Notes under the pieces: generated by a model
What the model saw: only the letters and a program-made list of their open reading frames with translations
What the model was told of the DNA's origin: nothing
Database searches by the model: none
Made by a program: the position numbers and the translations under genes
Source of the DNA: Anaerolineaceae bacterium UBA3924
GTDB taxonomy: Bacteria > Chloroflexota > Anaerolineae > Anaerolineales > Anaerolineaceae
DNA length: 38,296 bases
Assembly: GCA_002385985.1 (NCBI GenBank)
Contig: DGEO01000017.1
Span: forward strand, 1-38,296
Direction: 5' to 3'
In this document: positions 29,169 through 37,329 of the stretch, in pieces
How positions within the stretch are numbered: the first letter of the stretch is position 1
How the letters are laid out: each line of letters begins with the position of its first letter

Positions 29169-31310
29169 GTGATTGAGCTTGAACTGACCATCCTAAACCC
29201 CACCGGCCTGCACGCACGGCCCGCCAAGGAGTTCGTGGCCCTGGCGAAGAAGTTCAAGTCCAGCATCACGGTGTTCCACGGTGAAAAGAAAGCCAACGCC
29301 AAGAGCATGCTCTCGGTACTGGCGCTGGGCGTGCACGCCGGCCGCACCATCCGCGTGGAAGTGTCCGGTGAGGATGAGGAAGAGGCCGCCCGCGCCCTGG
29401 AAGAAGCGGTGCGCAGCGGGCTGGGCGAAGGCGAATTGATCAACCGCCTGCAGGGCCAGGCCGCCCCCGCCCGGCCCGCGCCGCCCGCTCAGATCACCGC
29501 GCAGGCTGCGCCTGCCGCGGCGGGAACCGCGGAAGCTGCGGCAGCAGCCGCACCGGCCTCGCCAGAGGTCGCTTCGCAGACAGCCGCTCCTGCTGCCGAG
29601 ACCGCCGGCGAGTGGCGCGGCATCCCGGCCGCGCCGGGGGTGGTCATCGGGCGCACCTTCCGGCTGATGCGCCGCAGCGCGACCATTGAGCGCACCTCCA
29701 AAGGTGCCAGACAGGAAAAAGAGCTGCTTCACCGGGCGATCGATCAGGCCCGCGGGGACCTGCAGCAGCTGGTGGAGGACATGCGCGCCGCCAGGCGCGA
29801 CGAGGCGGCCATTTTTGAGGCCCACCTGGAGCTGCTGGCCGACCCCGAGCTGATCGAGGCGGTCGAGGCCGGGCTGGAGCAGGGCCTGAGCGCGGGCGTC
29901 GCCTGGGACCAGCAGATTGCGGAGCGGTCGGCGGTGCTGGCCGCGCTGGACGACCCGACGCTGGCGGCCCGGGCCGCCGATTTGCGCGATGTGGGCGACC
30001 GGGTGCTGCACGCGCTGGCCGGCACGCAGGCCTACGGCCCGGTGCGCTTCCCCGATTACCCGGTCATTTTGCTGGCCCATGACCTGACCCCGTCCGACAC
30101 GGCCGGGCTGGACCCCTCCCGCGTGCTGGGCTTCTGCACCGCCGCCGGCGGGCCGACCAGCCATTCGGCCATCATCGCCCGGGCGCTGTCGATCCCGGCG
30201 GTGGTCAACGCCGGTGAGCGGGTGCTGGAGATCCCCGACGGGACGCTGATGATTATGGACGGCACCAGCGGCCGCATTCAGCTGGACCCGGACGAGGCCG
30301 CCCAGCAGCAGGCCCGCGAGCAGCAGCGCCGCGAGCGCGAGCGCCGCGAGGCGGCCGAGCGGATGGCGCAGAACCCGGCCGTTACCCGCGACGGTCACCG
30401 CGTGGAGGTGGCCGCCAACATCGGCGGGGTGGAGCAGGCCGCGCTGGCCTGCTCGATCGGGGCCGAGGGCGTGGGGCTGATGCGCACCGAGTTCCTCTTC
30501 CTGGACCGGGCCACGCCGCCCTCCGAAGAGGAGCAGTTCGCCGCCTACAAGGCCATCGCCGAAGGCATGCAGGGCCGCCCGGTCATTATTCGCACCCTGG
30601 ACATCGGCGGGGATAAGCCGCTGCCCTATATTCAGGTGCCCAGAGAGGACAACCCCTTCCTGGGCGAGCGCGGCATCCGCCTGTGCCTGAACCGGCCGGA
30701 GCTGCTGCGCGAGCAGCTGCGCGCCATCCTGCGCGCCGCCGCCTACGGGCACCTGCGCATTATGTTCCCCATGGTGGCGGACATCACCGAGATTCGCCGC
30801 GCCCGCAAGGTTGTGGAAGAGGTGCGCCAGGAGCTGGGCGCGCCGGAAATTGAAGTGGGCATCATGGTGGAGGTTCCCTCCGCGGCGCTGATGGCCGACA
30901 TGCTGGCGCCCGAGGTGGACTTCTTCTCCATCGGCAGCAACGATTTGACCCAGTACACCCTGGCGGTGGACCGGTCGCACGCCGTGCTGGCCTCGATGAC
31001 CGACGGGCTGCACCCGGCCGTGCTGCGGCTGATCAAGTACACCGTGGATGCGGCCCACCGCCACGGCAAGTGGGCGGGCATCTGCGGCGAGCTGGGCGGC
31101 GACCCGCAGGCGGTGCCCATTCTGGTGGGCCTGGGGCTGGACGAGCTGTCGATGGGCGTGCCGTCCGTGCCGCTGGTCAAGATGCAGATCAGCCAGCTTA
31201 GCCTGGCCGAGGCGCAGGACCTGGCCCGCCGTGCGCTGGAGTGCGCCACGGCCGCCGAAGTGCGCGCCCTGGCGGCCGAATTCGCCGCCCGATTGGAAGG
31301 TCAGAATTGA
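29169..31310 (+). CDS. HPr-Enzyme I fusion (phosphocarrier plus PTS phosphotransferase)
   Basis: 713 residues from a GTG with AGGAGG upstream. Residues 1-90 are HPr with H15 in GLHARPA and S46 in NAKSMLSVLALG, both at the classical positions. An Ala/Pro-rich linker (about 97-148) joins it to a complete Enzyme I. The EI part has the phosphohistidine H332 in GGPTSHSAIIAR, the RTEFLFLDR and RTLDIGGDK blocks, the EVPSAALMAD segment, SIGSNDLTQYTLAVDRS, and the active-site Cys in ICGELGGDP. It takes phosphate from phosphoenolpyruvate and feeds IIA. This makes the operon independent of a separate ptsHI. S46 allows HprK control, but no HprK gene is present here. Confidence 0.95.
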   Translation: MIELELTILNPTGLHARPAKEFVALAKKFKSSITVFHGEKKANAKSMLSVLALGVHAGRTIRVEVSGEDEEEAARALEEAVRSGLGEGELINRLQGQAAPARPAPPAQITAQAAPAAAGTAEAAAAAAPASPEVASQTAAPAAETAGEWRGIPAAPGVVIGRTFRLMRRSATIERTSKGARQEKELLHRAIDQARGDLQQLVEDMRAARRDEAAIFEAHLELLADPELIEAVEAGLEQGLSAGVAWDQQIAERSAVLAALDDPTLAARAADLRDVGDRVLHALAGTQAYGPVRFPDYPVILLAHDLTPSDTAGLDPSRVLGFCTAAGGPTSHSAIIARALSIPAVVNAGERVLEIPDGTLMIMDGTSGRIQLDPDEAAQQQAREQQRRERERREAAERMAQNPAVTRDGHRVEVAANIGGVEQAALACSIGAEGVGLMRTEFLFLDRATPPSEEEQFAAYKAIAEGMQGRPVIIRTLDIGGDKPLPYIQVPREDNPFLGERGIRLCLNRPELLREQLRAILRAAAYGHLRIMFPMVADITEIRRARKVVEEVRQELGAPEIEVGIMVEVPSAALMADMLAPEVDFFSIGSNDLTQYTLAVDRSHAVLASMTDGLHPAVLRLIKYTVDAAHRHGKWAGICGELGGDPQAVPILVGLGLDELSMGVPSVPLVKMQISQLSLAEAQDLARRALECATAAEVRALAAEFAARLEGQN

Positions 31311-31325
31311 GAAAAGAGGGGCAAG

Positions 31326-33059
31326 ATGGTGGATAAATTTGAGCTGTACCGCAAAGCCGAAGAGCAGGTGCCGGAGCTCACCTGGGCCTGGCAGATGTAC
31401 GGGGCCGGGGTGGAAAACATCGGCCGCGACGGCCGCCCCGAGCAGGTGCCCGTGGGCGAGCCTGGCCCGGACCAGCTGCTGGTGCGGGTGGACGCGGTGG
31501 GCATGTGCTTTTCGGATGTCAAGCTGATCAAGCAGGGCGGGGCGCACCCCAAGCTGTACAACCGCGACCTGAAAAAGGAGCCGACTCGCCTGGGCCACGA
31601 GGCCGCGCTGACCGTAATGAAAGTCGGGGAGAACCTGCGCGGCAAGTATCACCCCGGGCAGCGTCTGGCCCTGCAGCCGGATATTTACCAGAACGGCCGC
31701 TCGACCGCTTACGGTTACACCATTCCCGGCGGGCTGATCCAGTATCACCTGATCGGGCCGGAAGTGCTGGACGCCGACGACGGCGCCTACGTGATCCCGG
31801 TGGAGGGCGAGATCGGCTACGCCGAGGCCGCGCTGACCGAGCCGTGGGCCTGCGTCGAAGCCGCCTACACCCAGCGGCGCCGCCTGTACCCGCTGACCGG
31901 CGGGACGATGTGGATCCTGGGGAACCCTGGCGACGAGAGGGCGTACACCTTCTCGCAGGGGCTGGAAGCGCCCGCCCGCATCGTGCTGACCGACGTGCCT
32001 GCATCCGTGGCGGCGCTGGCGCGCGAAAGCGGCAAAGAGGTGATCGTCCGCGACGGACTGAAACCCGGGGATTACCCCGCCCTCAGCGAAGAGCTGACCG
32101 GCGGGCAGGGCTTTGACGACATTGTGGTGCTCGACCCGCACTCGGCCGAGGCCATTACCGCCGCGGCCAGGCTGATCGCCTTCCGGGGCACCTTCAATCT
32201 GGTGGGCACGCGCCCGCTGGACGGCGCTCCGCAGATCGACGCCGGGCGCATTCACTACCATTACACCGCCTACCTGGGCAACGCCAGCACCGACATCGGC
32301 GCTTCGTACGGCGAGGCGCGCAACCGCGCCGAGCTGCGCCCGGGCGGCGTGGCCGTGTTTGTGGGCGCGGGCGGGCCGATGGGCCAGATGCACGTGCAGC
32401 GCGCTATCGAGCAGGAGAACGGCCCGCGGCTGCTGCTGGCCACCGAGGTCAACCCGGAGCGCCTGCAGGCCCTGCGGGAGAGCTTCTGCGGGCTGGCCGA
32501 GCGCCGCGGCAAGCAGCTGGTGCTGTTCAACCCGGCCGAAGAAGGCCCGCTGCCGGAGAAGGTGCGCGAGCTGACCGGCGGGCGCGGCGCGGATGACGTC
32601 ATCGTGTGCGTGCCGGTGGCCGGGCTGATGGCCGAGGCCGGCACCGTGCTGGCCCCCGACGGCATGCTGGTCTTCTTCGCCGGCGTGCCCAACGGCACCA
32701 TGATTCCGCTGGACCTGTCGAACGTGTACCTGCACAACGCCCAGTTCACCGGCACTTCCGGCTCCACCCTGCTGGACCAGCAGCTGGTGCTGGACAAGGC
32801 GCTGCGCAGAGAGCTTTCGCCCAACCGCAGCGTGGCGGCCGTGGGCGGGCTGGAAGCGGCCCGCGATGGGGTGCAGGCCATGATGGAAGGCCGCTACGCC
32901 GGCAAGGTGGTGATCTTCCCCAACCTGCACGGGCTGCCGCTGACCGGGCTGAACGAGCTGGCCGAACGCTACCCGGACGTGGCCGAGAAGCTGGGCGAAG
33001 GCGGCGTGTGGACGCTGGAGGCCGAGCGCGCCCTGATTAATAAATTCTGGAAAGCCTGA
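31326..33059 (+). CDS. MDR-family zinc-type dehydrogenase with two Rossmann units
   Basis: 577 residues, against about 350 for usual MDR enzymes. The N-terminal GroES-like domain has catalytic-zinc ligand candidates C61 (GMCFSDV), H91/E92 (LGHE), and a Glu in LTEPWACVEA near 180. There is no four-Cys structural zinc loop. Two nucleotide-binding-like units follow. One starts near 197 with a degenerate glycine loop (WILGNPGDE), the other near 340 with a good loop (VFVGAGGPMG). Each contains the repeated ELTGG.G.DD core. By context it oxidises the imported polyol phosphate to a ketose phosphate, as MtlD or sorbose-1-phosphate reductase would. The substrate is inference. Confidence 0.85.
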   Translation: MVDKFELYRKAEEQVPELTWAWQMYGAGVENIGRDGRPEQVPVGEPGPDQLLVRVDAVGMCFSDVKLIKQGGAHPKLYNRDLKKEPTRLGHEAALTVMKVGENLRGKYHPGQRLALQPDIYQNGRSTAYGYTIPGGLIQYHLIGPEVLDADDGAYVIPVEGEIGYAEAALTEPWACVEAAYTQRRRLYPLTGGTMWILGNPGDERAYTFSQGLEAPARIVLTDVPASVAALARESGKEVIVRDGLKPGDYPALSEELTGGQGFDDIVVLDPHSAEAITAAARLIAFRGTFNLVGTRPLDGAPQIDAGRIHYHYTAYLGNASTDIGASYGEARNRAELRPGGVAVFVGAGGPMGQMHVQRAIEQENGPRLLLATEVNPERLQALRESFCGLAERRGKQLVLFNPAEEGPLPEKVRELTGGRGADDVIVCVPVAGLMAEAGTVLAPDGMLVFFAGVPNGTMIPLDLSNVYLHNAQFTGTSGSTLLDQQLVLDKALRRELSPNRSVAAVGGLEAARDGVQAMMEGRYAGKVVIFPNLHGLPLTGLNELAERYPDVAEKLGEGGVWTLEAERALINKFWKA

Positions 33060-33064
33060 ACCGC

Positions 33065-33463
33065 ATGGCCCGAAAACGCAAATCCCAGACCACGAAAATG
33101 AGCCGCCTGCAGCGCTACCTGTTCAGCGGCGCGGCCGTCGGGCTGTACTTCGGCCTGTTTTTCACCCCGGTGCGCGAGCCGAACTTCACGCAGCCGTTTC
33201 TGCTGGGTGCGGCGGCCGCGGTGATCGCCGGGGCGGTGATCTGGGTGCGCAGTAAGCTCTCGCTGAAGGCGGGGCTGTTCAACCTGGGCCGCATGTTTGT
33301 TTCGTTCACGCTGTTCCTGCTGGCGCTGGAGCTGCGCCATCCCATCTACGCGGACGGCGGCCGCCCGGCGACCGCTGCCTTCATGCTGGCGGTAGGGCTG
33401 GCGCTCGGCTGGCTGCTCTCCTACGCGCAGCAGGCCAATCTGTTCGGTGGAAGCAGCGGGTGA
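33065..33463 (+). CDS. small membrane protein of unknown function
   Basis: 132 residues with a basic N-terminus (MARKRKSQTTKMSRLQR) and four predicted membrane helices at about 20-38, 48-65, 75-93 and 108-125. No family recognised. It lies 5 nt after the dehydrogenase stop and 4 nt before the kinase start, so it belongs to the operon. No ribosome site is obvious, and it may depend on translational coupling. It could assist the IIC protein or be unrelated to transport. Confidence 0.7.
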   Translation: MARKRKSQTTKMSRLQRYLFSGAAVGLYFGLFFTPVREPNFTQPFLLGAAAAVIAGAVIWVRSKLSLKAGLFNLGRMFVSFTLFLLALELRHPIYADGGRPATAAFMLAVGLALGWLLSYAQQANLFGGSSG

Positions 33464-33467
33464 GGCC

Positions 33468-34409
33468 ATGATCTATACCGTCACGCTCAACCCGGCGGTG
33501 GACCGGGAATATACGGTGCCGGAAATCCTGCTGGACGAGGTGCTGCGGGCGGATTCCTGCCGGGTGGACTTCGGCGGCAAGGGCTTCAACGTCTCGCGGC
33601 AGCTGCGCGCGGTGGGCGTGGACAGCGTCGCGCTGGGGCTGGTCGGCGGGCGGGCCGGGCAGATGCTGGAGGAAGGGCTGCGCTCGCTGGGCATTCGCAG
33701 CGAGTTCGTCTGGATTCAAGGCGAGACGCGCACCAACACCTCCATCGTCACCCACCGGCTGGACCATCACATCAAGGTCAACGAGCCGGGCGCGCCCATG
33801 ACGGACGCCGACGCGAAGCGGCTGATGGAGACCATCGAGCGCAGTCTGGCCCCGGGGGACTGGTGGGTGCTCTCGGGCAGCCTGCCGCCCGGCGCGCCGG
33901 AGGATATTTACGCCCGCATCATCGAGCGCGTGCAGGCGGCGGGCGCTTACGCCCTGCTGGACACTTCCGGCCGGGCGCTGGCCCGCGGGCTGGAAGCGCG
34001 GCCGGATCTGGTAAAGCCCAACGCCTTCGAGGCCGGGCAGGTTACCGGGCATCCGGTGAGCACCCGCGAGGAGCTGCTGCAAGCGGTCCGCGCCCTGCAC
34101 GAGCGCGGGGCCGCGCGGGTGGTGGTCTCGCTGGGGCGTGACGGCGCGCTGGCTTCGGACGGGCAGTCGGCCTGGATCGGCGAGCCGCCTTCGGTGCAGG
34201 AGCACAACCCGGTGGGCGCCGGGGACGCCATGGTCGGCGGGCTGGTCTGGCGGCTGTCGCTGGGCGAATCGCTGGCGCAGGCCCTGCCCTGGGGACTGGC
34301 CTGCGGGGCGGCCGCGGCCTCTCTGCCCGGTACCGCGATGGGCGATCTGGATCAGGTGCAAGCATTCATCCCATTTATCAAACTGGCGGAGGTCAAACAT
34401 GCCATATGA
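33468..34409 (+). CDS. fruK: 1-phosphofructokinase / PfkB-type hexose-phosphate kinase
   Basis: 313 residues of the PfkB family, FruK/LacC branch. It has NPAVDRE with the sugar-binding Asp (D12), GGKGFNVSR (36-44), the LSGSLPPG segment, and the catalytic-base signature NPVGAGDAMVGG near the C-terminus. FruK proteins make fructose-1,6-bisphosphate from fructose-1-phosphate. Relatives phosphorylate tagatose-6-phosphate or fructose-6-phosphate. After a mannitol-type PTS and a dehydrogenase, fructose-6-phosphate would be the expected intermediate, so a PfkB-like role is possible. The start follows the small membrane-protein stop by 4 nt, with a GTGAGG ribosome site. Confidence 0.9.
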   Translation: MIYTVTLNPAVDREYTVPEILLDEVLRADSCRVDFGGKGFNVSRQLRAVGVDSVALGLVGGRAGQMLEEGLRSLGIRSEFVWIQGETRTNTSIVTHRLDHHIKVNEPGAPMTDADAKRLMETIERSLAPGDWWVLSGSLPPGAPEDIYARIIERVQAAGAYALLDTSGRALARGLEARPDLVKPNAFEAGQVTGHPVSTREELLQAVRALHERGAARVVVSLGRDGALASDGQSAWIGEPPSVQEHNPVGAGDAMVGGLVWRLSLGESLAQALPWGLACGAAAASLPGTAMGDLDQVQAFIPFIKLAEVKHAI

Positions 34410-34764
34410 TGTGAATGATACGAAGAGCTTTAACGCAGGCTTCGAGCCGGTCTACCGGGCGGCGTACTTCAGCGTCAAGGCCATGAACGGCAAGATTCTG
34501 GTCAACGACCCCAAGAACCGCAAGATGCAGGCCCAGATGGACAAGAAGCTGTACGGCAAGGTTCTGGGCGACCGCTCGAAGCTGGAAATCGAGTTCGTGG
34601 AGGACCAGCCCGGGGTGACCACGCTCAAGATCCTGGCCTATCCCCTGAACGCCATCGGCCAGAAGCTGATGTTCGGGGCGCGCAAGGGCGTGGTGGAAAC
34701 CGTGCTGGCCGCCTTCTACGCGGAGATCGAAAAACGGCTGGAAACCCAGCAGGCCGAGGCCTGA
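34399..34764 (+). CDS. conserved-looking protein of unknown function in the PTS operon
   Basis: 121 residues, soluble, Lys-rich (MQAQMDKKLYGK, KNRK). It starts at ATG 34399 inside the last codons of the kinase gene (11-nt overlap) with GGAGG just upstream, so it is translationally coupled. The composition suggests an alpha/beta protein: an N-terminal mixed part, a central beta hairpin (KLEIEFVEDQPGVTTLKILAY) and a C-terminal helix (VVETVLAAFYAEIEKRLE). I recognise no family. The operon position suggests a role in the same sugar pathway, perhaps as a small regulator or ligand-binding protein. Confidence 0.75.
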   Translation: MPYDVNDTKSFNAGFEPVYRAAYFSVKAMNGKILVNDPKNRKMQAQMDKKLYGKVLGDRSKLEIEFVEDQPGVTTLKILAYPLNAIGQKLMFGARKGVVETVLAAFYAEIEKRLETQQAEA

Positions 34765-34766
34765 CC

Positions 34767-35435
34767 ATGCCCGAACACAATAACGGTAGAGACAGCAAGG
34801 CCGCCGGCCTGCGCTTAATACTGGTGCGCCACGGGCAGACCGATTCCAACCGCAACCGCTGGCTGCAGGGCCAGAGCGACGGACAGCTGAACGAGGAAGG
34901 CCGACTGCAGGTGCAGGAGCTGGGTGAAGCGTTGAAGGATATGCCCATTGACCGCATCTACTCGAGCGACCTGGTGCGGGCGCGAGACACCGCTCTGGCG
35001 GTGGCCCGCTACCACGACGTGCCCATGGTGGTCAGCGAGCAGCTGCGCGAGTGGAACGTGGGCGTGCTCGACGGGCAGCCGGCTGAAGTGTTCTGGAACC
35101 TGCTGGACAACGACCGCTCCCGGCTGGCGACCTTCCAGCCGGAAGGCGGGGAGACGATGGTCCAGGTGCGCCAGCGCGCCGCCGGCTTCCTGGAGCAGGT
35201 CACCCGGCAGCATCCGGGCGAGACCGTGGTGCTGTGCTCGCACGGCGATTTCCTGCGCATGGTCCTCAGCGCGGCATTGAATCTCGATATTGAAGCCGCC
35301 TCTCACTACCACTTCGACAACGCTTCCTACTCCATCCTGGAGTGGGACGGTAAGAACTGGTATGTGGCGGCGCTGAACCAGGTATCCCCTTCCCGGCAGA
35401 AACGGGAGGATCAAACCAACGGAGAAACAAAATGA
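34767..35435 (+). CDS. histidine phosphatase family (phosphoglycerate mutase-like)
   Basis: 222 residues. The phosphohistidine motif is LVRHGQT (R21, H22, G23), and the second catalytic His is in LCSHGDF. RNRWLQGQSDGQLNEEGR and YSSDLVRARDTA are typical of the broad-specificity cobC/GpmB-like group. It can act as a phosphatase on small phosphates, and in this operon it may remove phosphate from an overflow sugar phosphate. It starts 2 nt after the previous stop. Its last codons overlap the next gene by 4 nt (ATGA). The substrate is not deducible from sequence alone. Confidence 0.9.
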   Translation: MPEHNNGRDSKAAGLRLILVRHGQTDSNRNRWLQGQSDGQLNEEGRLQVQELGEALKDMPIDRIYSSDLVRARDTALAVARYHDVPMVVSEQLREWNVGVLDGQPAEVFWNLLDNDRSRLATFQPEGGETMVQVRQRAAGFLEQVTRQHPGETVVLCSHGDFLRMVLSAALNLDIEAASHYHFDNASYSILEWDGKNWYVAALNQVSPSRQKREDQTNGETK

Positions 35436-36400
35436 AGACATTGAACATCGGTATCATTGGCCTGGGTGAGATCGGCCAGGGGCATGTGGACGCCCTCCTG
35501 CAGGTGGAGCGCGCCAACATCGTGGCCGTCTCGGACGTCAACGAAACCGTGCTCGACCAGACCGCGAAGCGGCTGGGCGCGGCCGGCTACAAGAACTACG
35601 AAGAGCTGCTGGCCCATCCCGGGCTGGAAGCCGTGGTGGTGGCCCTGCCGGATAACATGCACCGGGACGCCTGCGAGAAGGCGGCCGCGGCCGGCAAGCA
35701 CATTCTGGTGGAAAAGCCCATCGCCATGAACGTGGAAGACAGCGAGGCCATCATCAACGCGGCCAAAGCGGCCGGCGTCAAGCTGATGGTCGGCTTCACC
35801 GTGCGCTTCTTCCCCCAGTACGCGCACGCCCGCCAGCTGGTGCAGAAGGGCGAGCTGGGCGACATCGTTTCCATCTTCGCCCGCCGCGTCAACGTCATCA
35901 CCCAGCCGGACCGCATCAAGGGCCGCACGGGCGTGATGTTCTTCCTGGGCGTGCACGACTTTGACGCCATGCGCTGGGTGATCGGCAGCGAGCCGGTCAG
36001 CGTGTACTGCGAGGCGGCCAACTCGGTGGAAAGCAAGTACCCCATCGAAAACGAGACCTTCTCCATCGTGCGCTTCGCCAACGGCGCGGTGGGCTGCGCC
36101 CACATCGGCTGGTACCTGCCCACCCAGCACCCCGCCGGCTTCGACTTCAAGCTGGACGTGACCGGCAACAAGGGCACCCTGAACCTGGACATGATGCGCC
36201 AGGGTCTGGAAGTCTACACCATCGAAGGCGCCAAATACCCCTACATGGCTGCCCCGCTGGTGGCCGAAGACCGCGCCTTTGTCGACTGCGTGCTGGATGA
36301 CAAACCCTCCCCGGTCAGCGGTGAGGACGGCCTGGTGGCGGTGCGCATGGTCAACGCCGCGCTCGAGTCCATCAAGACCGGGAAAGTGGTCAAGCTGTAG
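35432..36400 (+). CDS. Gfo/Idh/MocA family NAD(P)-dependent oxidoreductase
   Basis: 322 residues with an N-terminal Rossmann fold (GIIGLGEIGQGHVDALL, then AVSDVN) and the EKP motif in HILVEKPIAMN that holds the catalytic Lys. The C-terminal alpha/beta domain includes GVHDFDAMRWV, where the His of the usual catalytic triad would lie. The family oxidises or reduces cyclic polyols, sugars and amino sugars, for example inositol or UDP-ManNAc. The substrate here is unknown. Its position before the ROK kinase and NanE makes an amino-sugar or inositol-like substrate likely. The start overlaps the phosphatase stop by 4 nt. Confidence 0.92.
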   Translation: MKTLNIGIIGLGEIGQGHVDALLQVERANIVAVSDVNETVLDQTAKRLGAAGYKNYEELLAHPGLEAVVVALPDNMHRDACEKAAAAGKHILVEKPIAMNVEDSEAIINAAKAAGVKLMVGFTVRFFPQYAHARQLVQKGELGDIVSIFARRVNVITQPDRIKGRTGVMFFLGVHDFDAMRWVIGSEPVSVYCEAANSVESKYPIENETFSIVRFANGAVGCAHIGWYLPTQHPAGFDFKLDVTGNKGTLNLDMMRQGLEVYTIEGAKYPYMAAPLVAEDRAFVDCVLDDKPSPVSGEDGLVAVRMVNAALESIKTGKVVKL

Positions 36401-36402
36401 CC

Positions 36403-37329
36403 ATGAGCATCATCGGGGCAGTCGATATCGGCGGAACCAAGATCTCGGTCGCCATGGTCAGCCCGGAAGGTGAGCTGCTGGCCAAGGCCGAAGGACCGAC
36501 CGCGCCGGAGCGGGGCTTTGACGACGGTATGGCGCGCATCCGCGCCATGCTGGAGGAGACGGCCGCTCAGGCGGGAGGAAGCTTCGCGGGCCTGGGCATC
36601 GGCTGCACCGGACGGCACGACGTGCTCAACGGCAGTCTCGGTGATGTGGGCGCCTTCCTGCCTGGATGGGACGGCGCCCCCATCGCCAGGCTGCTGAGCG
36701 AAGCCTTCGGGGTGACGGCCGTGCTGGAAAACGACTGCGACGCCGCCGCCCTGGGCGAGGTCGCCTGGGGGGCCGGGCGCGGAGCGCAGAAGTTCATCTA
36801 TATCACCGTTTCCACCGGCATCGGCGGCGGGCTGGTCTTCGACGGCCAGCTCTATCGCGGGGTGGGCGGCGCGCACCCGGAGATCGGGCATCACGTCATC
36901 GACCCGGGCGGCGAGAAGTGCTTCTGCGGCGCGCACGGCTGCTGGGAAAGCTTCGCCAGCGGACCGGCCATGGCGCGCTGGTGGCAGGCCCGCTATCCCG
37001 AGCCGTGGGACGCCGGGCAAATCTGCCGGGCGGCCGCGGCCGGCGACGAGCGCGCGAAGGAAGCCGTGGAGCGCGAGGCCCGCTATCTGGGCATCGGCCT
37101 GGCCAACCTGATTACCCTGTACGCACCGGACTGCATCGCGCTGGGCGGCGGGGTGATGCGCAGCCTGGACCTGTTCCTGCCCACCATCCGGTCGGTCATT
37201 CAGCAGCAGGCCGGGCTGGTGCCGCATCACAAAGTGCGCCTGGTCCCGGCTCGCTACGGCACCGAAGCGGTGCTGATGGGCGCGGCCAAAGCCTGGATGC
37301 TGCGGTACGGGCAGAAAGGGATCGCATGA
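36403..37329 (+). CDS. ROK family sugar kinase (N-acylmannosamine/glucokinase type)
   Basis: 308 residues. ATP-binding AVDIGGTK begins the protein, the catalytic Asp lies in ENDCDAAALGE, and STGIGGGL forms the second phosphate loop. The ROK sugar-binding and zinc signature EIGHHVIDPGGEKCFCGAHGCWE is complete, with three Cys plus His as metal ligands. ROK kinases phosphorylate glucose, ManNAc or allose at O6. The gene directly followed and overlapped by nanE favours a ManNAc kinase (NanK-type) or related amino-sugar kinase. It starts 2 nt after the oxidoreductase stop and has a 4-nt overlap with nanE. Confidence 0.92.
   Translation: MSIIGAVDIGGTKISVAMVSPEGELLAKAEGPTAPERGFDDGMARIRAMLEETAAQAGGSFAGLGIGCTGRHDVLNGSLGDVGAFLPGWDGAPIARLLSEAFGVTAVLENDCDAAALGEVAWGAGRGAQKFIYITVSTGIGGGLVFDGQLYRGVGGAHPEIGHHVIDPGGEKCFCGAHGCWESFASGPAMARWWQARYPEPWDAGQICRAAAAGDERAKEAVEREARYLGIGLANLITLYAPDCIALGGGVMRSLDLFLPTIRSVIQQQAGLVPHHKVRLVPARYGTEAVLMGAAKAWMLRYGQKGIA

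Noticed and set aside
29193..32930. Minus-strand frame open for 1245 codons opposite the HPr-EI and dehydrogenase genes
   Set aside because: The translation has typical antisense composition (His, Gln, Arg, Gly) and no domain, while the plus strand carries two clear conserved proteins.
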